Counted from the stretch's first letter, positions 32,501-41,319 are shown. The stretch is 64,000 bases of DNA from JACQFK01 sp036383955 (GCA_036383955.1 DASVNH010000224.1:3348-67347); one strand, 5' to 3'. Program-made: numbers and translations. The notes: generated from the sequence alone by a model not told the origin.

Positions 32501-35357
32501 CTCCGGTCTTGGAGCTCAAGTCAGTCCTCTCGTAGGTGGTTTCTTGGATAAGATTCCCCGCTCCGTCATAGTTTTTTACGACCTGCGCAATCACCGTGTC
32601 GCCTGCTACGTCATCTGCGTCCGGATAGGCTGATTCACCATCGTCGTATGAAACAAAAGTCGCACTCGTCCCCCCAGCCCCATCGTAGGCAACCTTATTG
32701 AATTCTCCGTTGGGTCCTTTCGTCTTGATCCGCGCACCTCGCGCATTCGCCCAATAGTGTGTCGTCAATCTGTTACCAACCGCGCCCGTACTTGGATGCA
32801 CATGGTGCATGATCGTTTGGTAAACCCGCCCTTTTTCGTCGAACTTGGTTTCGCTCTTTCCGCGTAGCTCGGTTGAGTCTATAACGAAATTGACGTTTGT
32901 ATCCGCGTAGGTTTCGCTGACGGTCGACTGATTCAGATTATCATAAGTCGTCCTCAGGGCCACCTTATCGGGACCGCGCATGTCGAGTTGGCGACCGCGA
33001 AAATCATACTGATAACTCGTGTCCAGGCTCGTCGCCGCCGCGGTGAAGAACTTACTCGTCGTCAGGTTTCCATTTCCGACCCCACCGGCATCGTAAATGT
33101 ACTCGTTCGTCTTGATCGTATTCGTCCCCGAAAGATTGGAAGGCGACCACGCCCCGGAGGTAGGTGTGTCGTCGGTTCCGATCCATTCGCTAACTACACG
33201 ACCGAGGCCGTCGTGTACCGTACGCAGGATAGTCAGGGTCCAATCGACATCCCGATCGGGGCGACCGTTCAGGTCATAACCACTGCTGCGTCGGTAGAAA
33301 TGTGTTCCCAATGTACCCAAGCTTGTCGAGGTTGAGTACGTCAGGCCACTGAAGGAGTTGTAAGCGTCGACCTGAGTAACTCGACCGTTCGCGTCACGCG
33401 TTGAGCGTTCGAGCCTGTGAATGAGCGAGGATCCCGTCAACGTCTCTGTACCCGTCGGCTTGCCGCCCGAGGATGTAGGAGTCACGGACGTGGTAAAGTT
33501 GTCCGTGTAGCTCCCGGCCTTGTCCTTTCTGGTCACCCTAGTAGGGCCTGTCGTCGCTGTCCCCGTCCAGCCTGGATAGACTCTTGTCTCCCAATCCGCG
33601 TCCTTGTATACCGTGTAAGTATCGCGAAGGTCTGGATCTTGATCGCGCGTACTGCGGGAGAGGAGGTCGAACTCGTAATTCCAGACTAAGTGCAGCCCCC
33701 CACTCGAAGGTGTCACCCAGCCGGAAGGCTCGTCGGAAACACTGCTGGTTTGGACGTCTCGAATACGCTGGGTCAGAGCACCCGTACCACGATCGTAGCG
33801 GCTGACTTGGAGGAAGCCATCCGCATCCTTGAACCACGTGGGCCGGCTCCATTTATCGAAGTACTGGATGTCGGAGGTCGCGGAATTTGAGCCATTTTGG
33901 GCCGTGGTCACAATCGGGTAGGTGGTTGTTTTCGCCTCGATCTTGTTGGATTCGCTAGAGGACGGCGGAACGAACCAAGTATATGCGAACGACGTCGTCT
34001 GGCCGCCCGTTCCATCCGTGTTGCGGTACCTCGCCCGGTTCGCGATTGGGTATACGGTGTGTGAATAGGCAAATGCAACCGAGGATGCGTGAGCGAAATA
34101 CTGGGTTTGCTCCTGCTTCACAAGAGATCCGCTCTTCCCATTCTTGATATTGCGTGTCTTAACGAAGCCAAGCACATCTCCAGGAGTGCCGGAAGTCGCC
34201 GTAGTCGAGCTTCCATACTCTGTCACCTGAATCAGGCCCGTGTTATTGAGATATGTGTAGGTACCGCCTACAAGGTTGGGCTGCGCTTCCATGGTGGCAA
34301 GCGACACCACAGTCGCATCCGCAACAGCGGCTGGACTGGCCTCCATCGTCACCCGCCCCTTTGAATCGCGCTCGTACCACGTGCGCCACTCAAGAGTGCC
34401 TGACTTGAACACTTTCATGACGACTTGCGCGCGAGAGTTCGTGTATACGATGTTCTGGTCCCCATTGGGAAGCGTTTCAACGACTTTCCGCGTCCAGTTG
34501 TTCACGCCGTTGGCGTGGGCACTGTCCGTGGCGGATGATAACGTAACCGTGCCTACGCCCTGCACCACCTCGGAGGTCACGCGCAGGTTTGTGTCGAACG
34601 TCAACTTCAGATTCGCGTAGGTCTGCACAGTCGTGTCCGAAGCTAAATCGACGTTTCCGTCCGTGCCCCCAACAAACGCTTTCAATCTCTCGTAGGATTC
34701 CCCCTCCACGATCAACTTCGGGGTCACTTGGCTTTGAACGTCAACGTTGTAGCGATAATATGTCACCTCAATCGTGTTGTTGGAGGCATCCTTGACCCGA
34801 GCGCGTTGCAACGCTCCAATTGCCCCACTGGAATAGTACTCGTACGTCACGCTCCTTATCGTCTGTTGGGAGCTCGAGACGATCCGCGAAAGGGTTACCG
34901 CACTCACTTGCCAATTCGATCCGATCTGGGTGTACGCATAATCCAAACGAGTTTCGGTGGTCGTATCGATCACTCCCGCTGTCTGTTCGAACTGACGCCG
35001 CTGCGAAATCCGATAGGGGCCGGATCCGCCTGGCTGGGTGAAGCTGTGCAGCGTTGCCGTCCCCGTCAGGGCCGTGGTGAAATATGCGTTCGTCGTCGAA
35101 TAGAGGCACCCCCTCAGCTCCGAGATCGAGTAGGTGAAGCTGTAGAACTCAAGGTTGTTCCCATCCTCGTCTTTGAGATTAATCTTCGTCCCGTCACCCG
35201 ACGTGACCAACGTCTCTTTGTATGAGTAGTCCGGATCTGGATCATAGGCTCCACCGTTCTTCACCCACGAGCGGGCGTGGCGCGAGCCGATAACGAGAAC
35301 GACCTTGGTTCCCTTGTCGACAAGTCGGGCGAAACCGTTGCGCCAGCCCGGCCCCAT
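29532..35357 (-). CDS. Giant RHS/YD-repeat protein with variable C-terminal tail
   Basis: A 1941-residue RHS-repeat protein. YD repeats run through most of the length (YDGLGRV-, YDSAGRL-, YDNLNQ-like units). The RHS core ends with the conserved PTLGRWLQRDPIGYHDG-NLYEYV-DPEGL motif near residue 1750. The last ~190 residues are non-repetitive and probably the effector region, with no recognised nuclease or other toxin motif. The RHS frame continues upstream (NFYTGEKILSSADLAAQGFEG, family-like) to an in-frame TGA at 35583-35585. Above this TGA the same frame carries a signal peptide (35583-35735). The first start codon below the TGA is the ATG at 35357, which lacks part of the conserved N-terminus. 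It is either broken at the 5' end or read through. GC is lower than the flank. Confidence 0.88.
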   Translation of the reverse strand: MGPGWRNGFARLVDKGTKVVLVIGSRHARSWVKNGGAYDPDPDYSYKETLVTSGDGTKINLKDEDGNNLEFYSFTYSISELRGCLYSTTNAYFTTALTGTATLHSFTQPGGSGPYRISQRRQFEQTAGVIDTTTETRLDYAYTQIGSNWQVSAVTLSRIVSSSQQTIRSVTYEYYSSGAIGALQRARVKDASNNTIEVTYYRYNVDVQSQVTPKLIVEGESYERLKAFVGGTDGNVDLASDTTVQTYANLKLTFDTNLRVTSEVVQGVGTVTLSSATDSAHANGVNNWTRKVVETLPNGDQNIVYTNSRAQVVMKVFKSGTLEWRTWYERDSKGRVTMEASPAAVADATVVSLATMEAQPNLVGGTYTYLNNTGLIQVTEYGSSTTATSGTPGDVLGFVKTRNIKNGKSGSLVKQEQTQYFAHASSVAFAYSHTVYPIANRARYRNTDGTGGQTTSFAYTWFVPPSSSESNKIEAKTTTYPIVTTAQNGSNSATSDIQYFDKWSRPTWFKDADGFLQVSRYDRGTGALTQRIRDVQTSSVSDEPSGWVTPSSGGLHLVWNYEFDLLSRSTRDQDPDLRDTYTVYKDADWETRVYPGWTGTATTGPTRVTRKDKAGSYTDNFTTSVTPTSSGGKPTGTETLTGSSLIHRLERSTRDANGRVTQVDAYNSFSGLTYSTSTSLGTLGTHFYRRSSGYDLNGRPDRDVDWTLTILRTVHDGLGRVVSEWIGTDDTPTSGAWSPSNLSGTNTIKTNEYIYDAGGVGNGNLTTSKFFTAAATSLDTSYQYDFRGRQLDMRGPDKVALRTTYDNLNQSTVSETYADTNVNFVIDSTELRGKSETKFDEKGRVYQTIMHHVHPSTGAVGNRLTTHYWANARGARIKTKGPNGEFNKVAYDGAGGTSATFVSYDDGESAYPDADDVAGDTVIAQVVKNYDGAGNLIQETTYERTDLSSKTGDLSVSWAVGDSRRTFYAAWFDIAGRQTYQANYGNNGDTTFTRPSTPPEPNSSDNILVAKTQFDSAGRPYRRLDNKARVTEVTFDMLARATKSVGNYVDGSVGNAEYDSDRTTEHVYDSAGRLSQIKVKNPKGGTVEDQITTYGYGTDANLASPAVWRNDILVGEIYPDSDDTFNAGGSAGAKFANGTDATYDRIEYTYEYASRKLTKKQQDTTTHTYTYDTVGRFSTDQASTLGSGIDGAIRRIEYGYDDLSRRVTVGSYSATSGGTLLNEIRFSYDGWRQETGRTEGHEGTATGAPGYTKSFSDGAVSGEAKYIRLTSMSYPNGRVVYMNYPSSGTVGDRLSRPDNLAHDASGTTKFAQYTYLGLGRIVKVAHPQVTGGLNLDYGTGTGSPTGWDRFGRIIDHKWQTDSAAIKDQYQYGYDRTSNRTFRDNLTANGLGKDQYFVMDGLDRLTTDKRGDLNAGRTDISGTPGFQETWTLEGSGNWKQLVQTTAGTTTRDETRDHTKANETTVINLTAGSGGADCQLDQNGNVIAAAPPGAAVSSDLRLYVYDAWNRMVQNDTSPLGTSITEWYKYDGLHRRIVKLREVTSAGGSPVNRVDYYYTSEWQVVEERELLNTSSTTTVATVPKCQYIWDLRYIDAVVLRDENKDGDGDCVDGTDRRIYYTQDANYNVTSLVETSGTTYIRYLYDAYGQFSRWTSAWAVATKDNTGNELFMGGYRQGATKTYQVRNREYHPTLGRWLQRDPIGYHDGYNLYEYVGARPTGSLDPEGLCEVEIVMPPQGSPAVTFGWHLDGAEKWPQVGFSAGVRFKIKYRCTTEITGEAYMDLVVTFKIEITTLVPDQADPAYSEAEYKRWLDGKPGAKRPGKQDISQLREPIDGLGKIGKLPIMRETFEDPEWRTMFPSPVVTGYYDPLKNNDTMKSAEENVRQQAQKQPLKASLPTERGSTWAPRAQAPLGPPLIQVSVGIGGKDSNGGVCGHEANGTYTSP

Positions 35358-35552
35358 CGTCCCGTCGGAGTAAGCGGGGTCCGTCGCCCAATGCCGAGTC
35401 TGACTGATTCCTTCGAAACCCTGCGCAGCGAGGTCCGCACTGGAGAGGATCTTTTCGCCGGTGTAGAAGTTGGTCGGAAAAGAGCTTAGCGCGCAGAAGT
35501 TATCGCCGTCCGCGGTCGCGCTGCCGCCGCCGGTGATCGAGGCGCTTACCCC

Positions 35553-35569
35553 ACCGGACTCCGTCCGGT
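35553..35569 (-). other. Hairpin just downstream of the in-frame TGA
   Basis: ACCGGAC and GTCCGGT pair around a three-base loop, starting 13 bases after the TGA in the direction of RHS reading. The position is like that of a bacterial SECIS, but the three-base loop is not typical. Confidence 0.4.
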
Positions 35570-35582
35570 CGCAGCAGAGTTT

Positions 35583-35735
35583 TCAGCCGGCCGTTGACGA
35601 GGCGTAGTCGGTGAAGGTCGCCAGCGTAGTACGTACCACCTCTTCCCACTTGGGAGTGCTTAGCAGGGAAAGGAAGCCGGCCGCGGCGAAGACCGCCGCC
35701 GGTAGGGCCCACGCCAGGATGTTCTTCGCCTTCAT
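35583..35735 (-). CDS. Signal-peptide fragment of the RHS gene, ending at an in-frame TGA
   Basis: A 50-residue open frame: MKAKNILAWALPAAVFAAAG is a strong signal peptide or membrane anchor, followed by FTDYASSTAG and TGA. The ATG has a GAGGG ribosome site. The same frame continues without another stop through 76 codons of family-like RHS N-terminus into the giant RHS frame. It is therefore best read as the true 5' end of the RHS gene, interrupted by one nonsense codon. Confidence 0.7.
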   Translation of the reverse strand: MKAKNILAWALPAAVFAAAGFLSLLSTPKWEEVVRTTLATFTDYASSTAG

Positions 35736-35784
35736 CGTTTCGCCCTCGTCTTCCGTTCGAATCTTCTCGTGTCGCTTAGCCCAG

Positions 35785-37149
35785 CTATCGGGACAGCTGC
35801 TTTTCAATCTCGATAATCCGCCGTTCCAGGTTCGCGGTTACCTGCGGGTCCAGCTTTCCAGACGGCGCGCTTCCGAGCTGACTCTTGAGCCAGTCGAGTT
35901 CACCGCGCAGGGGCGCGTCGCGGCGATCCAGCTCCGCCTTTGCCTGTAGCTGCTCGAGTTCTCGCTCCCGCTGAAGCACCGCCGGCTCCACCGCCGCGAA
36001 AGCCCGGGCCGCTTCGGCCTCACCCACGATGGGTTTCCACGTCTCCATTGCCTTCCGCGATAACTTGGGGTCAAAAGGCGTGAGTTCCGCCAGCAGTTTC
36101 CTGAATGCGGCCTCTCGGACGGCCAGGTCGGACGTCGCCCGAATCACTCTCCCCCAACAGGACGCGCGCCAGGACGCCTCGGGAAAAGTATTTCCGGGGG
36201 TCTGAGCCTGCACCTTCTCCCAGAAGGCGGCCTCGTACGACTTCCCGGCAACCAGCGCCGAAAGAGTGCCTTCCTCCATCACAATCCCGCAGCCCGTCTC
36301 CTTCGCGACTCCCCAAGCGACGGCTTCCCAGAATTTCCCAGCTATTGAGAGGTCCTTTGTATGCTCCATCCCCCGCTCGGTGAGATTCCAGTCCTTGGCT
36401 TCACGTCCCGAACGGGCTACGCGTACGGCCACCTTTTCCGCTATGTAGGCGATCTCCGCGTTCACGGGCGCTTCGGCCCACGCCGCGATCAGCTTCGGGA
36501 AATCAGGCGAGGCCTTTTCCGCCAGGCCAAGGACGTGTTCGATCCTTGGGGCCGGAGCCTTGGCGTCTTCAGTCGTCCCTTCGACCCAGTAAGCGCGCCG
36601 AATCATCCGAAGCGCCCGATTGAAGTCGTCCGCCTCGATCGAGACTGAGACGGCTGCCTCAAGGCTGCTTCCCCGATAGACGGAAATCGGCGTCTTTACG
36701 AGCCGATCCAATCCCCGTTCGATCTGCGGCTTCCAATACTCGTTCGCGTTCGCGGAACGAATCAGAGCCGCGAGTTGCTCCTTTGAACTCCAGCGCGCGA
36801 AGCGCGCGAGAAGCTCCTCTGCGATAGGCTCGATACCCGGCTGTGCTCCGGGCACGCGTTTGATTCGTTCCCAGCCGGTAAACGCCGCATTCTGCACTGG
36901 TGCCCACTCGTCCGCCGTGAGACGGTCATGCAGTGTCACCAACAGCCGGGCACCCAGATCCACGTCCGACGGTGTAGGCTGGTACTTCAACAGCTGCGCC
37001 GCGCTTTCCACGAGCACCACCTTTTCCGCGGTGTAGACCGGAAGATGGAGCGTCGTTTCATGACCTCGGGGAGCTGATCCTGGACCGAACAGAAACCAAG
37101 CCACGACGAGTAGCACGACAGAAGCCAGAAGAAGAGCGAACCATTTCAT
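35785..37149 (-). CDS. Membrane-anchored helical protein upstream of RHS
   Basis: A 454-residue protein with one N-terminal membrane segment (residues 3-22, ALLLASVVLLVVAWFLF). A long alpha-helical extracytoplasmic part follows, ending in a coiled coil (LQRERELEQLQAKAELDRRD...LERRIIEIEKQLSR). It has no known catalytic motif. It is 49 bases upstream of the RHS signal-peptide start in the same direction, so the two probably form an operon. It may help export or display of the RHS protein, which is inferred only from position. Confidence 0.72.
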   Translation of the reverse strand: MKWFALLLASVVLLVVAWFLFGPGSAPRGHETTLHLPVYTAEKVVLVESAAQLLKYQPTPSDVDLGARLLVTLHDRLTADEWAPVQNAAFTGWERIKRVPGAQPGIEPIAEELLARFARWSSKEQLAALIRSANANEYWKPQIERGLDRLVKTPISVYRGSSLEAAVSVSIEADDFNRALRMIRRAYWVEGTTEDAKAPAPRIEHVLGLAEKASPDFPKLIAAWAEAPVNAEIAYIAEKVAVRVARSGREAKDWNLTERGMEHTKDLSIAGKFWEAVAWGVAKETGCGIVMEEGTLSALVAGKSYEAAFWEKVQAQTPGNTFPEASWRASCWGRVIRATSDLAVREAAFRKLLAELTPFDPKLSRKAMETWKPIVGEAEAARAFAAVEPAVLQRERELEQLQAKAELDRRDAPLRGELDWLKSQLGSAPSGKLDPQVTANLERRIIEIEKQLSR

Positions 37150-37616
37150 GAGAGGATCAGTTCCCGGATAGAGATGAGAGGATAGCTTTGGATGGGAATC
37201 GAGGTGACGACCGGGTTCCGCGACTCCATATTCCCTCCCCTGGGAGTCCGAGACTTTCCTATCTCGAACTCCTCCCGTCGTCCGCCACCCCGGTCAGAAG
37301 GGGGACAACGGCCCATGCCCGCGGCGTTCCAACTGCTCTGCACCGCTGACTAGCGTGGTTCTACACTGCCCTATCCAGGTCCGTCAACAAAATTGCGATC
37401 CGTTCACGCATTCTTTTCAGGTTTCTCCTGAGGCCGAAAGATGGTCGGCGGATGATCAGGAGCTCAATCAGTGCCCGGACAACTTCCCATGGGACGTGGA
37501 CCTGGGAACCGCGGAGACCGTCACCGCCTCGGCCAACAACCCGCGCCGTCACGCGTAGAGCGGGGCGCCGGCTGCTTCATTGAGCGGTCCAAACATGCAC
37601 GCCTGAGTTGGCGTCT
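37150..37616. other. 467-base intergenic region, no gene supported
   Basis: Small open frames exist on both strands (37355-37558 +, 37361-37552 -), but they overlap each other and lack ribosome sites or recognisable sequence. No repeat or hairpin stands out. This is roughly where GC rises from the RHS part to the glycosyltransferase/T2SS part. Confidence 0.45.
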
Positions 37617-39302
37617 TCAGCGCTTGACGCCGAAGAGCCGCTCTCCGCATCGTTCGAGCAGCTCACGTCCGACCGCGTCCTCGATCAGGGGATCCGAACG
37701 AGGATTGACCTTCGAGCAGTAGACGTAGCGCGCCCCTGTCTCTTCGATAGACTTCCTCAAGTCCTCGATCGTCCGACCGCGGAAGTAGAAGACGGGGCGG
37801 GTGTAGTCCGGTCTGTAGATGAGATAGGACTCTCCGCGCGAATGGACAGCCTCGACGATGTGGAAAAGCACAGGCTCGACGCCAGGCGGCTGGGATTCGA
37901 GGATGGAGCCGACCGAACGTTCCCGCCAGCTCATTTTCGCCAACCGGATAGCGTTTTCAAGACGGTGATCGACCGGGAAAAACGTCGCGGCGAACTGGAA
38001 CGCCGCCCCCGCCGTAACGAGCCCCAGGACGGGCCTCATCCGCTCCGCCGCCCAGACGGCCGCGACCGCGAGGACGGACGGGAAGAACAGGACAAAGCGC
38101 AGGCACCAGTCATCATGATTCACGAGGAAAAGGACCGACACCAGAGAAACGGACATCCCCAGCAACACCCGGCCCGCCCTAGGGGTTTCGCGCACCCAGC
38201 CCCACAGCGCCAGCGAACCGCACGCGAACGCCACCGCTCCCCAGCCCGAGATGTGGCTCAATAGCGCCCCATAGCCCACTTGATCGTCATAGACGCGCAC
38301 ATTGAACAACGCCCGGATGTTCCTCCAACCCGAGCTCAGGCTCGGCCCGAACTGGATCTTCAGGGTTCCCTCGCCACCGATCAGTCCACGACTCCCCACG
38401 GGATGCATCGGATTCCCGAACCAGAGCGCATTGCGCGCGTACCAGAACAGCCCCGGCACCAGAGCCACCACGCCGACCGGCAGGCCCGTCCCCGCGCTCT
38501 TCGCGACTAGCACAAGGAAGCCCGGCAGCGCGTAGCCGTACGTCGGCTTGATCCCGACCCCCAAAAGCGCGATCGCTGCGACCCACGGCCACGGTGCCTT
38601 TGCCAGCAGCAGCGCGAACGTTGATAGGACCAGCGCCGCGATCGGCACGTCGTTCAGGCAGGACGTCGCGCTCACCTGCAGCCCCGGCGTCAGCGCGTAC
38701 AGCAGCGCGGCCCAAGCCGAGGCTTTCTCCGACATCCCAAGCTCCCGCGCCAACGCGAAGCAGGCCGCCGACGCCAGCAGCAGGAACTCCACGCCGGCCA
38801 ACTCGATTAGGACGTCGTGACGCAAGAACACCACCCACCAGGCTTCAATGAGTTCGAAGCCCGCGGGAAACGTCGCGTGAGTATCGACGCCCATCTCGCG
38901 CGTAAAGCCGCCCGCTCGGATCCATTCCGGGATCTTCGTCAGATGGTAGGACAGCGCGTCGTGGTTGTGCGGCGCGAAGAACCAGACCTGCAGGAGCAGC
39001 CGCAGCAGGACAATCGCCGCCGCGCAGGTCCAAATATAGCCCCAAAACGGAACCCTCGGTTTCGACACCCGTGGTCGCAGGATCGCCAGGGCCACGACCC
39101 CCGCCGCACTCAGCCAGAAACCGTTAAAAGTCCCTGTGGTGCCCGCCGCGATCACCACGAGCGAAATAAGAAGAAAGCGGGCGACGAAGAAGAGAAGGAC
39201 GTCGAGATGCCCTTGCCTCGTCCCCCAGCGGCGAACCGCCTCGCGCGCGCACGCGAGAACTGCCGCGTTGGCTACAAGCATACCCGCGAGGCCTAGGATC
39301 AT
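37617..39302 (-). CDS. Polytopic membrane glycosyltransferase (GT-C type)
   Basis: A 561-residue integral membrane protein with about 10-12 hydrophobic segments and a soluble C-terminal ~120 residues. The first large periplasmic loop contains HNHDALSYHLTKIPEW, resembling the acidic catalytic loop of GT39/GT83-like enzymes that use polyprenyl-phosphate sugars. Near it, a GT2 polyprenyl-phosphate sugar synthase is encoded (39580-40266), the usual partner. It probably glycosylates a lipid or protein outside the membrane. The divergent gene at 39341 shares its promoter region. Confidence 0.75.
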   Translation of the reverse strand: MILGLAGMLVANAAVLACAREAVRRWGTRQGHLDVLLFFVARFLLISLVVIAAGTTGTFNGFWLSAAGVVALAILRPRVSKPRVPFWGYIWTCAAAIVLLRLLLQVWFFAPHNHDALSYHLTKIPEWIRAGGFTREMGVDTHATFPAGFELIEAWWVVFLRHDVLIELAGVEFLLLASAACFALARELGMSEKASAWAALLYALTPGLQVSATSCLNDVPIAALVLSTFALLLAKAPWPWVAAIALLGVGIKPTYGYALPGFLVLVAKSAGTGLPVGVVALVPGLFWYARNALWFGNPMHPVGSRGLIGGEGTLKIQFGPSLSSGWRNIRALFNVRVYDDQVGYGALLSHISGWGAVAFACGSLALWGWVRETPRAGRVLLGMSVSLVSVLFLVNHDDWCLRFVLFFPSVLAVAAVWAAERMRPVLGLVTAGAAFQFAATFFPVDHRLENAIRLAKMSWRERSVGSILESQPPGVEPVLFHIVEAVHSRGESYLIYRPDYTRPVFYFRGRTIEDLRKSIEETGARYVYCSKVNPRSDPLIEDAVGRELLERCGERLFGVKR

Positions 39303-39323
39303 GGACAGAGTGAAGCAGCCGCG

Positions 39324-39330
39324 CTATAAG
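39324..39330. promoter_or_regulatory. Overlapping divergent -10 elements
   Basis: TATAAG on the plus strand (39325-39330), ten bases before the ATG at 39341, overlaps TTATAG on the minus strand facing the gene starting at 39302. Only one can be engaged at a time. Confidence 0.4.
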
Positions 39331-39340
39331 TCGTCAACGG

Positions 39341-39583
39341 ATGTCGAAAACGCTCTGGCCCGAATTCGTGGTGGCCCTCGGCCTCGTGCTCGTCCGAATC
39401 CTCTCCGTCGCGCCCGGCGGCCTCTGGCGCGACTGGCTTTTCTTCCTCGGCCTCTTCGGTCTCGCCCACGCCCTGGGCGCGCGATCCACGCCCGTCGCGA
39501 CGACCGCCATGGCCTACCTACTGGCGATCCACGTCGTGGGCCAGCTCCCACACATACTCACCGTCTGGGGCATGAGGTTTTAG
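39341..39583 (+). CDS. Small membrane protein, two or three helices
   Basis: An 80-residue, strongly hydrophobic protein (FVVALGLVLVRILSV, WLFFLGLFGLAHALGA, MAYLLAIHVVGQLPHIL) with no catalytic motif. It lies between a GT-C transferase and a GT2 enzyme and overlaps the end of the convergent GT2 gene by four bases. A helper or flippase-like role in glycolipid handling is possible from context, but I cannot assign one. Confidence 0.6.
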   Translation: MSKTLWPEFVVALGLVLVRILSVAPGGLWRDWLFFLGLFGLAHALGARSTPVATTAMAYLLAIHVVGQLPHILTVWGMRF

Positions 39584-40266
39584 CGGAAGATCGCGCGGTC
39601 GAGCATCACCGCGACGGCTCGCACCGCGTCCTTCCAGCCGATCTTCTTGCCTTCCGCGTAGCCGCGGCGTTCATACGAGATCGGCCGCTCCGCGAATCGC
39701 AGGCCCCGCCGGGCCAGCAGCGCCGTCACCTCGGGTTCGAAGCTGAAGCCGTCCGAGCGAAGCGGAAGCACCCGGGCGATCCGCGCGGGGATCAACTTGT
39801 AGCAGGTTACCATGTCCGTGAGATGCCGCGCCGTCAAAAGGTTCGAGAGCCACGTCAGGCTCCGATTGCCCAGCGTATGCCACCACTCCGCGCGCGAACG
39901 CGTCAGATATCGAGACCCATAGACGACATCCGCCCGACCGGCCCGCAGAACCTCGAGCAATGCCTCGATATCCGCGGGATCGTATTCGAGGTCCGCGTCC
40001 TGCACCACGATGAACGTCCCGGTCGCCCGCTTGAATCCTTCGCGGATCGCCGCGCCTTTCCCCTGGTTTCGAGATTGCCGCACGACTTTGATGATCGGTG
40101 TCCGGCCAGCCAGCAAGTCGAGTTTCTCACGCGTGTGGTCAGTTGAACCGTCATCCACGACAACCACCTCGCGGAGCGAGGGCATCGCGAGCACCCGGTT
40201 CAGAATCGCTTCGATCGTCGAAGCCTCATTGAAGACCGGCATGATCACGGAGAGGTCCGGCTGCAT
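39580..40266 (-). CDS. GT2 family polyprenyl-phosphate sugar transferase
   Basis: A 228-residue family 2 glycosyltransferase similar to dolichyl-phosphate mannosyltransferase (Dpm1 type). LSVIMPVFNEASTIEAILNRV opens the nucleotide-sugar fold. VVVDDGSTDHT and VVQDADLEYDP carry the Asp residues binding the metal and sugar nucleotide. GRADVVYGSRYLTRS and the basic C-terminus follow. It has no membrane helices. It probably makes a polyprenyl-phosphate sugar for the neighbouring GT-C enzyme. Confidence 0.93.
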   Translation of the reverse strand: MQPDLSVIMPVFNEASTIEAILNRVLAMPSLREVVVVDDGSTDHTREKLDLLAGRTPIIKVVRQSRNQGKGAAIREGFKRATGTFIVVQDADLEYDPADIEALLEVLRAGRADVVYGSRYLTRSRAEWWHTLGNRSLTWLSNLLTARHLTDMVTCYKLIPARIARVLPLRSDGFSFEPEVTALLARRGLRFAERPISYERRGYAEGKKIGWKDAVRAVAVMLDRAIFR

Positions 40267-40322
40267 GCGCGAAGATCATAAGGAATTCGCGGCATACGCG
40301 GCTCGCAAAACCATCGGTGTGC

Positions 40323-40328
40323 TACACT
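40323..40328 (+). promoter_or_regulatory. -10 element (TACACT) close to the TPR gene start
   Basis: TACACT followed by nine bases and the ATG at 40338, a near-leaderless layout like several other genes here. Confidence 0.4.
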
Positions 40329-40337
40329 CCCCGCCGT

Positions 40338-40856
40338 ATGCGACGCGCCGCTGCCCTGCTCGCGCTGCTCGCCGCCGGATGCGCGGGCCAGAGCGCCCAG
40401 AACTGGCTCGAAGAGGGGAACCGCTTCTTCGACACCGGAGATCCCCAGGGCGCCGTACGGGCCTACTCCTCCGCGATCGACGTAGACCCTGGGTTCTCGC
40501 AAGCATGGAATAACCGGGGGCTCGCGAAAGCCCAGCTCGGAGACCTCGTGGGCGCGCACGCGGATTACGCCGAGGCTATCCGGCTCGGCCCGTCCGCCGC
40601 CGAGGCTCACTACAATCGCGGCGTCGTCTACCTCCAGACCCAAGACGCGTATCGGGCCATCGCGGATTTCTCCGACGCCCTCCGCCTGCAGCCCGAGTAT
40701 CCGCGCGCGCTGGCCGGGCGAGGCTTGGCGCGGGCGAAGGTCGGGGACAAAACTGGTGCGGCCGACGACTTCAAGAAGGCCCTCGAGCTGTCTTCCCCGG
40801 ACTGGCCCGAGCGGACCCGCGTCGAAGCCGAGTTGGCTAGGCTCAGCGGGAAATGA
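40338..40856 (+). CDS. TPR lipoprotein
   Basis: A 172-residue lipoprotein. MRRAAALLALLAAGCAGQ is a signal peptide with a lipobox (LAAGC; Cys15 acylated). Three to four tetratricopeptide repeats follow (WLEEGNRFFDTGDPQGAVRAYSSAI; AWNNRGLAKAQLGDLVGAHADYAEAI; AHYNRGVVYLQTQDAYRAIADFSDAL). The layout resembles PilW/PilF-type pilotins that help secretin assembly. It sits next to the T2SS operon and overlaps the gspJ end by 14 bases, so a secretin-pilot role is plausible but not shown. Confidence 0.88.
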   Translation: MRRAAALLALLAAGCAGQSAQNWLEEGNRFFDTGDPQGAVRAYSSAIDVDPGFSQAWNNRGLAKAQLGDLVGAHADYAEAIRLGPSAAEAHYNRGVVYLQTQDAYRAIADFSDALRLQPEYPRALAGRGLARAKVGDKTGAADDFKKALELSSPDWPERTRVEAELARLSGK

Positions 40857-41319
40857 CGATGGACTCCGCCGGCTCGGCGAGCGTCAGCCGCAGGGCTTTC
40901 GCGGCGCCCCGGATTTCGCGCGTCCAAGCCTGACCCGTCCACGCTTCCAGGATCACCGGCTCGTCAAGCAGGGGCATGATCCGCCCGCCCTCCCGCCGCG
41001 AGAGCCCGCGGTCGGAAGCGATCCAGCGGATGTCGGAGCCCGCCCGCGCGCCCGTGGCGAACGCGTCCGACGTGGTGGCCAGGGCGAGGACCGACGTCCC
41101 CGCAGGCGGCCGTTCCGCCGGCACGATCAGCCGCGTCCGGCCCCGCCAGTCTTGCGCGATCAGTTCCGCAGCGCGCGACCGCCGCTCTTCCCTCCGCGCG
41201 TGCTCCCGGCTATCCTCGGCGGAGCGCGTCAGCCCCAGGGTCGCCGCCGACACCCCGAGCGTCAGGATCGCCGTGATTGCCACGGCCACCATGACCTCGA
41301 TCAGCGTAAAGCCTTTCAT
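40843..41319 (-). CDS. gspJ: T2SS minor pseudopilin GspJ
   Basis: A 158-residue pseudopilin. The prepilin leader MKGFTLIEVMVAVAITAIL has the G/F cleavage site and Glu5 of the mature protein. The C-terminal beta-rich domain fits GspJ in size and position. The ATG at 41319 overlaps the gspI stop (ATGA); the longer frame upstream is not coding. It is the last gene of the T2SS operon. GspJ, with I and K, caps the pseudopilus tip. Confidence 0.82.
   Translation of the reverse strand: MKGFTLIEVMVAVAITAILTLGVSAATLGLTRSAEDSREHARREERRSRAAELIAQDWRGRTRLIVPAERPPAGTSVLALATTSDAFATGARAGSDIRWIASDRGLSRREGGRIMPLLDEPVILEAWTGQAWTREIRGAAKALRLTLAEPAESIVISR

Noticed and set aside
35553..35585. Selenocysteine insertion at the RHS TGA
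   Set aside because: The hairpin loop is only three bases, no Sec machinery is in the window, RHS proteins are not known selenoproteins, and TGA is used as an ordinary stop by many genes here.
37355..37558. 67-residue open frame in the 37.1-37.6 kb gap
   Set aside because: No ribosome site, overlaps an equally long frame on the other strand, and no recognisable sequence.
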